A DNA stretch of 26,032 nt from a virus. A program made the translations under genes and the position numbers. The stretch is taken from the IMG/VR virus record IMGVR_UViG_3300042309_001027, positions 1 through 26,032 of that record; one strand, given 5' to 3'. The notes under the pieces were generated by a model that saw nothing but the letters and a program-made list of their open reading frames with translations, did not search any database and had not been told where the DNA came from. Shown piece by piece: positions 20,992 through 26,032 of this stretch (positions are counted from its first letter, which is position 1; every line of letters begins with the position of its first letter).

Positions 20992-22080
20992 TTAATCTGT
21001 CCTGTATATAAAATAATATGTACCATCATAATATTGTTCATTTTCTTGTCCGTCATAGGGACCTAAAGTTTGACCTCTATCCTCATTTTCCGCTAAATAT
21101 TCCTCAAGTCCACTTTCATCAAATGAAAAGTATCGACTAACCGCTTCTGTAAAACTAAAACCTAATTCATTTGTAAAATAATCTACCCCACTATATTCTA
21201 TATTATCATATATTTCTTCTTCTTTTTTATCTATTAACTCTTCTTTGGCGGTTTCATAAAGAGATTCTAAATTACTTTTTTCTGTCTCTAACTGAGATTC
21301 TAAATCACTAATTTCAGTCATTAATTCATCAATTCTTCCCTCTAAATCTTCTATTTTTTTAATATTTTTTTTACGTTTATATTTAATATTATCTGAAATT
21401 AAATCATTCATTTCAGATTCTAAACTTTCTATCTCATCACTAAATTCACTAATTTTTTCTTCTAAGTCCTCAATAACTGATTCTACGTCATCTTTATCGT
21501 AACCAGCTTCACTAATAACATCGTCTTCATCCATTTCATCAACAAAATATTCAGCCTCCTCTCTAGCAAAGTCTCTCACCGCGTATTCATCAATTTCTAT
21601 ATAGTCATCTAATAAATATCTGTCGATATTTTCTAAACCACCTTGATTATCAACAAAATCTGAAAAATAAAGTCTCATAGATTCCTCAACTTCACTTTCA
21701 TCACCAACGGCATAAACTTTTTCGGTAGTTAGATCTTTATATGTAGACATATCAAAATGTGAGTACATCATGTCTTCAATTAAAATGGGTGGTATAACTA
21801 AAAATAAAGACAAAGCCATTATCTTCTCATCATCCACATTTTCAATATTATCTAAGTCTGAATCCTGTAAATTATTAAACCCTTCTTCATCATTGTATTG
21901 ATTATACAGATGTAGAACTTCTATTTTTAAATCCATATCGTCAATGGATAAATCATCACTTAGGAATCTCCAAACGTCCTCAATTGATCCGTCATAATCA
22001 AAAGAATTATTAATTGCGTTTAATAATTTTCTATGTATATTATTAATTTTACCTTCATTTAATATATTTACTATTTTCAT
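20992..22080 (-). CDS. acidic coiled-coil protein with shared N-terminal module
   Basis: This 362-residue, strongly acidic protein starts MKIVNILNEGKINNIHRKLL; L-N-E at 7-9 could be a cleavage site. Residues about 15-78 (DVWRFLSDDLSIDDMDLKIE, VLHLYNQYNDEEG) match the module of 5577-6116 and the 602-residue protein. A long coiled coil spans about 200-285 (IEDLEEKISEFSDEIESLES, IEDLEGRIDELMTEISDLES). The end has NEDRGQTLGPYDGQENEQYY. Its size, charge and coiled coil recall scaffolding or prohead-core proteins, but that is inference. It heads the tagged operon and follows two overlapping ATATTTATA elements. Confidence 0.7.
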   Translation of the reverse strand: MKIVNILNEGKINNIHRKLLNAINNSFDYDGSIEDVWRFLSDDLSIDDMDLKIEVLHLYNQYNDEEGFNNLQDSDLDNIENVDDEKIMALSLFLVIPPILIEDMMYSHFDMSTYKDLTTEKVYAVGDESEVEESMRLYFSDFVDNQGGLENIDRYLLDDYIEIDEYAVRDFAREEAEYFVDEMDEDDVISEAGYDKDDVESVIEDLEEKISEFSDEIESLESEMNDLISDNIKYKRKKNIKKIEDLEGRIDELMTEISDLESQLETEKSNLESLYETAKEELIDKKEEEIYDNIEYSGVDYFTNELGFSFTEAVSRYFSFDESGLEEYLAENEDRGQTLGPYDGQENEQYYDGTYYFIYRTD

Positions 22081-22098
22081 TTCCTTTATATTTACTTT

Positions 22099-22113
22099 TA
22101 TAAATATAAATAT
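22099..22113 (-). promoter_or_regulatory. doubled ATATTTATA element (candidate late promoter)
   Basis: Two overlapping copies (22099-22107 and 22105-22113) lie 18 and 24 nt upstream of the ATG at 22080. They also lie in the 60-nt gap to the divergent bS21 gene, so the region may drive both directions. Confidence 0.5.
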
Positions 22114-22139
22114 TACATTTTATTATAAAATTTATCAAT

Positions 22140-22328
22140 ATGTTAAAGATAGAAGTTAAAAATGGTAACATAGAAAGAGCCTTAAAGGAACTAAAAGGTA
22201 AGTTCATAAAAACTAATGTTACTAAAGAATGTAGAGACAGACAAGAGTTTGTTAAAAAATCAGTTAAAAATAGAGAACAAAGGAATAAAGCTATTTTTAC
22301 CCAAAATAAAAAAAATAAAAATAATTAA
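22140..22328 (+). CDS. rpsU: ribosomal protein bS21 homologue
   Basis: This 62-residue basic protein matches Bacteroidota bS21 along its length: MLKIEVKNGNIERALKELKG, then KFIKTNVTKECRDRQEFVKK and SVKNREQRNKAIFTQNKKNK. The I-x-x-A-L-K-x-x-K-x-K-F and R-x-R-Q-x-F-x-K-x-S-V patterns are diagnostic. bS21 binds the 30S subunit near the 3' end of 16S rRNA. In flavobacteria it is known to help hide the anti-Shine-Dalgarno sequence, and many large phages carry their own copy. A phage version could exchange into host ribosomes and favour phage messages. The gene is followed after 1 nt by the ferritin ATG, so the two are one unit. I see no exact promoter of either class on the plus strand upstream. 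Confidence 0.9.
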   Translation: MLKIEVKNGNIERALKELKGKFIKTNVTKECRDRQEFVKKSVKNREQRNKAIFTQNKKNKNN

Positions 22329-22329
22329 T

Positions 22330-22818
22330 ATGAATGAAAAAGTTTTAAACTTATTAAATGGTCAAATTTGGTTGGAGAATAGAGCGTCTTTCTATTATTT
22401 AAACCTATCAATTCTATGTGATGTGAATGGTTATAGTGGTGCCGCAAAATTTTTTAGAAAACAATCAGAAGAAGAAAGATATCATATGCTAAAAATATGT
22501 GATTTTTTACTGGGGTGTGATAAGAAACCATCCATACCCACAAATACTTTTTTAGAAGATAAATACGAAGAATTCAACCTTATTAGGATTTTTGAGGACA
22601 GTCTATTCAATGAAAAAGAAATAACTAATACATTCAATGAATTATTAATTGAGTGTAGAGTATCAAATGATTTTAACACAGAAAACTTTATCCAATGGTT
22701 TATATGTGAACAAAGAGAAGAAGAGAATAAATTTAAATCATTAATCGATCAATTGAGGATAATTGGCAATAACGAATCAGGTTTATATCAATTTGATTTG
22801 AATGTCAAAAACTTGTAA
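22330..22818 (+). CDS. ferritin, FtnA-like, with complete ferroxidase centre
   Basis: This 162-residue protein is a non-haem ferritin, the size of E. coli FtnA, and aligns with it without gaps of note: LLNGQIWLENRASFYYLNLS, then GYSGAAKFFRKQSEEERYHM, FEDSLFNEKEITNTFNELL, FIQWFICEQREEENKFKSLI and GLYQFDLNVKNL. The ferroxidase ligands are all present: Glu16, Glu49, His52, Glu95, Gln128 and Glu131. It should assemble as a 24-subunit cage that oxidises Fe2+ and stores it. I use the ATG at 22330, 1 nt after the bS21 stop; a longer frame reads through bS21. In a phage it may guard against oxidative damage or hold iron. Its end abuts a hairpin shared with the convergent gene. Confidence 0.92.
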   Translation: MNEKVLNLLNGQIWLENRASFYYLNLSILCDVNGYSGAAKFFRKQSEEERYHMLKICDFLLGCDKKPSIPTNTFLEDKYEEFNLIRIFEDSLFNEKEITNTFNELLIECRVSNDFNTENFIQWFICEQREEENKFKSLIDQLRIIGNNESGLYQFDLNVKNL

Positions 22819-22822
22819 AAAA

Positions 22823-22864
22823 AGAGAGTATCAAATTATCATAACATAGATAAAGATACTCTCT
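22823..22864 (-). terminator. rho-independent terminator between convergent genes
   Basis: AGAGAGTATC (22823-22832) pairs perfectly with GATACTCTCT (22855-22864), and an inner TTATC/GATAA pair extends the hairpin. The T run follows on the minus strand, so it best serves the 22831-23019 gene, whose last codons lie inside the hairpin. The ferritin stop is 5 nt away on the other side. Confidence 0.8.
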
Positions 22865-23019
22865 AATGATTCCACAAATTTAATATCCCCATACAAACCT
22901 TTTTTTTCTGCCCTAGCTTTATATCTATCATAAATCAGATCAAAATTATTTTGTAGTTCCTCAGGATTTATTTTACCCAAATAAAATAATGCTTTGTCAA
23001 CAGTACTATCATTTTCCAT
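22831..23019 (-). CDS. small protein of unknown function
   Basis: This 62-residue helical protein reads MENDSTVDKALFYLGKINPE, then NFDLIYDRYKARAEKKGLYG and a short hydrophobic end (IFIYVMII). I recognise no family. Its final codons are inside the terminator stem, and an ATATTTATA element lies 16 nt before the ATG, so it appears to be a complete single-gene unit. That arrangement is the main evidence for it. Confidence 0.6.
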   Translation of the reverse strand: MENDSTVDKALFYLGKINPEELQNNFDLIYDRYKARAEKKGLYGDIKFVESLESIFIYVMII

Positions 23020-23035
23020 CTTCCCACCATTTTAT

Positions 23036-23044
23036 TATAAATAT
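23036..23044 (-). promoter_or_regulatory. ATATTTATA element (candidate late promoter)
   Basis: On the minus strand CTAAGATATTTATAATAAAAT lies 16 nt upstream of the ATG at 23019. It is the copy closest to the consensus I derive from the set. Confidence 0.5.
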
Positions 23045-23087
23045 CTTAGAAAATGAAATTTACTGTTTATTCTCTTTCTAAGTCCAT

Positions 23088-25214
23088 TTAATTTGTGGTA
23101 TCGTTATGACAATCCCTATTTAACCTCAAATAACCTAAAACAGTATTTAAATATTCTGTCGATATAACCGTATCATCAACATTATTATTTTCTACCGTAG
23201 GGTTTTCTATACAACCTTCTTCCTCATAAGTATCTTGAACTAATTCTTCTTCCTCTTCTTCTATCCCTACAACCTCATCCACAGGGTGTATTTCTATTCT
23301 ATCATTGATTGGTACTATAGGGGCCTCTCTAAGATTTATATTTCTCAATCGAGGTACTGCAATCATATAATCTTCAGTCACTGGTTCTTCTTCCATTATC
23401 GCCCCTAAGAACAAACCTGTTGGGTTTTTATCTGTTTTTTCATCTTTTAAATTTACCAAAAAACCCCTATTTAGTAAATCAATACTTACATATGAAGACA
23501 TTTTAGATTCGTAAATCTCTTTTAAATGTTTCATATTTAAATAATTTATTAATAGATTACCAATTGTTTTATGATACTCACTTGTTTGTCTATTACAATA
23601 TGAAAGTATTTGAACTATTTGGTATACGGTATCCTCAATCAATCTTAGTTCTAAACCTGACATATTATTTTCTGTCATTATCACAAATAATTTAGTTTTA
23701 CCACTCTTTATTTTTTGTGCGTATGATTGATCAGGATTATTCATACAATTACTTAACTTTTTACCCGCCCATCTAAGATCCATTTCTGTATTTAGTTCTC
23801 TAATTTTTATATTCTCATTCGGTAATACTAAATCACCAACAAATAAAGGTTCGATTAAATTAACGCAGTATTTTTCTTTTTCTTTATTAATACCATTTAA
23901 AATATTTTCATAAGTTGGTTTAAATGCTTTGTTTTTATTTTGTAAATAAGTTGCAATTAATTCTGTTACCCATTCACCTTCTTTATTCATTATTTTTTTG
24001 ATATTTACTATGAAATCGTATGATTCCTGAACATTCATTTTTTCTCTAACCATACACATAAAAGCCCATCTTTCATTATCCACAAAACTTTCAATATAAT
24101 TTAAATGTTTTTCATCAAAATCACAATTATAAAAATTACTATCGACAATTGAAATCATTTTACATAACGTATACTTACCAGAAAATATTTTATTTGCCTT
24201 CTCTTTTAGTTTTTTGTTTAATTTATTACTGGTGAGTCTGTAGGCGTTCATAAATGTTAATGGGTTGAAATTTAAACCCTCCAACATATCCATAATATTT
24301 TTATTTGGTTTGATGTATTTTTTTGGTTCTAAAGTCCATATAATATCATTAAATTTTGCCCAATTATTTAAATATTCTTGAGGAATACTATTTCTATTAT
24401 CTAACCAAGAAAGTGTATGGGTAGAAGGTATGTTCACCACATCTTTATTTTTTTCCACCCACAATTTCTTTTTATGATCAAAAAGTCTAACCATTTTGAA
24501 GTATTCTTTAATGTTTGTATAGTATTTCATAAACATATCTCTATATTTCACACTAAAATATAATCCAAAGTATGTCCTATTCAACTTTATAAAATTTTCT
24601 GTAATAAGTGGTTGTGATAATAATTCCATACATTCATCCACATTACAATAACATTTAAGTTCCTCTAACTTTTTAAATAGTCTTATCGCAGTATGTGCTG
24701 GAGTATAAATTGCAGTAATTTCTAATTGTTTATTATTTAAAAAATTTTCAAAATCTTCTGTGAAGAATAATTTATTATTTTCCAAATCAATACCAACTTG
24801 ACAACAATTAAAATCAAAACCATTTAATATATACTGATAATCCTTACTTTTTATCTTGTCATAGATAGGGGTTATAATTATTGTATTAATCATTTCTTCT
24901 CTCTCTACTTTTACTATTTTGTAAGTAGTGCCAGACTCAAATGATAATTTTGTCACACTATAACCATCACCCTCAACAACTAAATTTGAACTTCTAAATG
25001 GCGCATGTGATTTAGGATATAGTTCACGTCCATCATCTTCTATAAAAATATCTAAATCGTTTATTGGGTATTCTCCCCCCCACACATAACCCATTAATAA
25101 GTTTGCAACTGCTCCTCCACTTAAAAACCCTTTGTTAGGGATATTTCCATAAACAGATAAATCCCCAATGATTCTTTCTACAATACCTTTTTCATTTAAA
25201 ATGTTACTCTTCAT
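23088..25214 (-). CDS. nucleotidyltransferase-like protein fused to a PcfJ-like domain
   Basis: This 708-residue protein opens MKSNILNEKGIVERIIGDLS; L-N-E at 6-8 may be chance. Residues about 28-190 resemble a pol-beta-type nucleotidyltransferase: GFLSGGAVANLLMG (29-42), the acidic pair in NDLDIF (52-57) and a third Asp in GFDFNCC (132-138), then the helix PAHTAIRLFKKLEEL. Residues about 470-560 resemble PcfJ: IRELNTEMDLRWAGKKLSNC, then MNNPDQSYAQKIKSGKTKLF and VYQIVQILSYCNRQ, where PcfJ has the H/N-C-V...G...Q...N pattern. Near 630-690 there is an acidic run (VGIEEEEEELVQDTYEEEG). The function is unknown; modification of RNA or protein by nucleotide transfer is one possibility. It starts 11 nt inside the upstream gene. 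Confidence 0.65.
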   Translation of the reverse strand: MKSNILNEKGIVERIIGDLSVYGNIPNKGFLSGGAVANLLMGYVWGGEYPINDLDIFIEDDGRELYPKSHAPFRSSNLVVEGDGYSVTKLSFESGTTYKIVKVEREEMINTIIITPIYDKIKSKDYQYILNGFDFNCCQVGIDLENNKLFFTEDFENFLNNKQLEITAIYTPAHTAIRLFKKLEELKCYCNVDECMELLSQPLITENFIKLNRTYFGLYFSVKYRDMFMKYYTNIKEYFKMVRLFDHKKKLWVEKNKDVVNIPSTHTLSWLDNRNSIPQEYLNNWAKFNDIIWTLEPKKYIKPNKNIMDMLEGLNFNPLTFMNAYRLTSNKLNKKLKEKANKIFSGKYTLCKMISIVDSNFYNCDFDEKHLNYIESFVDNERWAFMCMVREKMNVQESYDFIVNIKKIMNKEGEWVTELIATYLQNKNKAFKPTYENILNGINKEKEKYCVNLIEPLFVGDLVLPNENIKIRELNTEMDLRWAGKKLSNCMNNPDQSYAQKIKSGKTKLFVIMTENNMSGLELRLIEDTVYQIVQILSYCNRQTSEYHKTIGNLLINYLNMKHLKEIYESKMSSYVSIDLLNRGFLVNLKDEKTDKNPTGLFLGAIMEEEPVTEDYMIAVPRLRNINLREAPIVPINDRIEIHPVDEVVGIEEEEEELVQDTYEEEGCIENPTVENNNVDDTVISTEYLNTVLGYLRLNRDCHNDTTN

Positions 25215-25401
25215 AATTGTCTTTTTTATAGTTTTTAATTAAAAAATAAGCTGGTACAACAATACCTAAAAATATGATAGTATAAAATAAAAATGGAAAA
25301 ATCAAAAATAACGCAACAATACTAAAAAAAGATATGACTGCGATTAAAGAATATTTTCTTATTTTATTCCTATCCAAATCATCAAAATCAAAATTCCACA
25401 T
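25204..25401 (-). CDS. small two-pass membrane protein
   Basis: This 65-residue protein has a short acidic and basic N-terminus (MWNFDFDDLDRNKIRKYS) and two hydrophobic segments (LIAVISFFSIVALFLIFPFL and FYTIIFLGIVVPAYFLI) with almost no loop, then a polar tail (KNYKKDNYEE). It lies between the peptidase gene (1-nt gap) and the nucleotidyltransferase-like gene (11-nt overlap). The tight coupling suggests expression with both. No family is recognised. Confidence 0.65.
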   Translation of the reverse strand: MWNFDFDDLDRNKIRKYSLIAVISFFSIVALFLIFPFLFYTIIFLGIVVPAYFLIKNYKKDNYEE

Positions 25402-25402
25402 A

Positions 25403-26032
25403 TTAATAACTTCTTAAATATTTTGAAACTTCGTACTTAATTTCTTCTTCACTAACCCCATTAACAAATAAATCAATAACTAAATCAGTAATACCCTCAC
25501 CTAATTCATCAAACTCATCCTTATCATCTAAATCATCATCGTAGTTATAATCATAAGGATTGTATGAAGATTTATTTTTATTCTCCACAATTAATTTATT
25601 ATGGGTATATTTTTTATTACCCAATTTAGTTACCAACTTCTCACCCGCATTTAGTGAATCGAATACTTCTGATATCACTACATATTCTGATTCCGTGTGT
25701 TGTCTATAATAACCACAACCTAAGTTCAAACAATTAAAATCATATTTAGTTGCCAATTGATTTACATCAGTAAATGGGTCAATACTAAATTTACTGTAAC
25801 CTGACTCATTTAAAACTTCTTTTATTTCTCCTTTGAATTGTTCATCAAATAACTTTACACCAAAACATACTTCAGTTATCCAATTAGATGAAGGTGCATC
25901 AAATTGAATTGCGTAACCAACATTGGTGAAAAAATTATCATCCGCCTCTTTAGATCCTAACATCCCTATTTCTTCCTCAACAAAAAACGCCCCTTTTAGT
26001 TTATCAAACTTATTAAACATTTCTAAACACAC
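25403..26032 (-). CDS. zinc metallopeptidase, M20/M28-like, C-terminal part (cut by window edge)
   Basis: About 209 residues are visible and the gene continues beyond the right edge; the first in-window start (GTG at the edge) is not the real one. The sequence has FFVEEEIGMLGSKEADD with the catalytic base and metal Glu (19-21), NVGYAIQFDAPSSN with a metal Asp, SIDPFTDVNQLATKYDFNCL with the TDV block, and NLGCGYYRQHTESEYVVISE with the final metal His112. These follow the order of co-catalytic zinc aminopeptidases and peptidase T-like enzymes. The last 50 residues are very acidic (YDYNYDDDLDDKDEFDELGE) and are not part of the usual fold. Phage-encoded versions occur; the substrate is unknown. 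Confidence 0.8.
   Translation of the reverse strand: MCLEMFNKFDKLKGAFFVEEEIGMLGSKEADDNFFTNVGYAIQFDAPSSNWITEVCFGVKLFDEQFKGEIKEVLNESGYSKFSIDPFTDVNQLATKYDFNCLNLGCGYYRQHTESEYVVISEVFDSLNAGEKLVTKLGNKKYTHNKLIVENKNKSSYNPYDYNYDDDLDDKDEFDELGEGITDLVIDLFVNGVSEEEIKYEVSKYLRSY

Noticed and set aside
22216-22329. Longer start for ferritin at 22216
   Set aside because: The extra 38 residues are a shifted reading of the bS21 gene and have no ferritin homology; the ATG at 22330 matches the normal ferritin N-terminus.
3230-23044. TATAAATA read as a T4-type late promoter in the usual orientation
   Set aside because: Relative to the downstream genes the motif reads ATATTTATA, the reverse complement, so it cannot be called a T4-type late promoter; it is reported as a separate candidate element.
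1-26032. CRISPR arrays, tRNA genes, insertion sequences, integrase or attachment sites
   Set aside because: I saw no regularly spaced repeats, no cloverleaf with a T-loop GTTCGA-type block, no transposase or integrase motifs and no terminal repeats; absence is by eye only.

Overview
The window looks like part of a large, AT-rich (roughly 30% GC by eye), tailed double-stranded DNA phage that infects a member of the Bacteroidota, probably a flavobacterium. Several things point there. Genes are packed end to end with 4-30 nt overlaps, mostly on the minus strand. Start codons follow A/T-rich leaders without a Shine-Dalgarno sequence. Several intergenic gaps carry a Bacteroidota-type promoter (TTTG-N19/20-TAnnTTTG). 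One gene encodes a secreted protein with a signal peptide, a CUB-like domain and a C-terminus like a type IX secretion sorting signal. Many small families typical of large phages are present (DUF932, DUF2452, DUF2493/SLOG, DUF3310, a Pam3-gp28-like holin, a PcfJ-like domain, an ECF sigma factor). No terminase, portal, capsid, tail or polymerase gene lies in the window, so the phage assignment rests on accessory and internal-protein genes.

Layout. 1-1690 (minus): three tandem copies of one small protein family, one with a shifted C-terminus, plus a short lipoprotein and two unknowns, under a host-type promoter. 1802-3216 (minus): three proteins whose N-termini resemble the T4 capsid-targeting sequence. 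3305-4694 (minus): an SPFH/prohibitin-like protein between two tiny membrane proteins, under its own host-type promoter. 4782-6116 (minus): a flavodoxin-fold oxidoreductase and an unknown protein, both with the same N-terminal tag. 6192-7323: holin-like protein, conserved small protein, lipoprotein, ECF sigma factor. 7394-8689: the GC-rich secreted protein. 8914-11857: nucleotide and lipid metabolism (acyl-CoA thioesterase, thymidine kinase, GMP reductase/IMP dehydrogenase) and a plus-strand ADP-ribosyltransferase-like gene. 11872-15466: small unknowns, a GAF-like membrane protein, a DUF932 protein. 15564-17372 (plus): a 602-residue protein ending in a HAD phosphatase-like domain. 17369-22080 (minus): small conserved proteins, then a run of tagged proteins including a 506-residue apparent polyprotein. 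22140-22818 (plus): ribosomal protein bS21 and a ferritin with an intact ferroxidase centre. 22831-26032 (minus): unknowns, a nucleotidyltransferase/PcfJ-like fusion and the C-terminal part of a zinc peptidase.

Two threads tie the window together. First, at least seven proteins begin with a short basic amphipathic stretch ending in (L/I)-x-E, the form of the T4 capsid-targeting sequence cut by the prohead protease. The 506- and 602-residue proteins carry further (L/I)-x-E sites between domains. This suggests a large set of proteins packaged inside the head and trimmed there, including an apparent flavoenzyme. Second, there are two promoter classes: the host-type promoter in front of one set of genes, and a recurring ATATTTATA element (TATAAATAT on the other strand) close upstream of another set that includes most of the tagged proteins. 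The second may be the phage's late promoter. Both ideas are inferences from reading the sequence; no searches were run.
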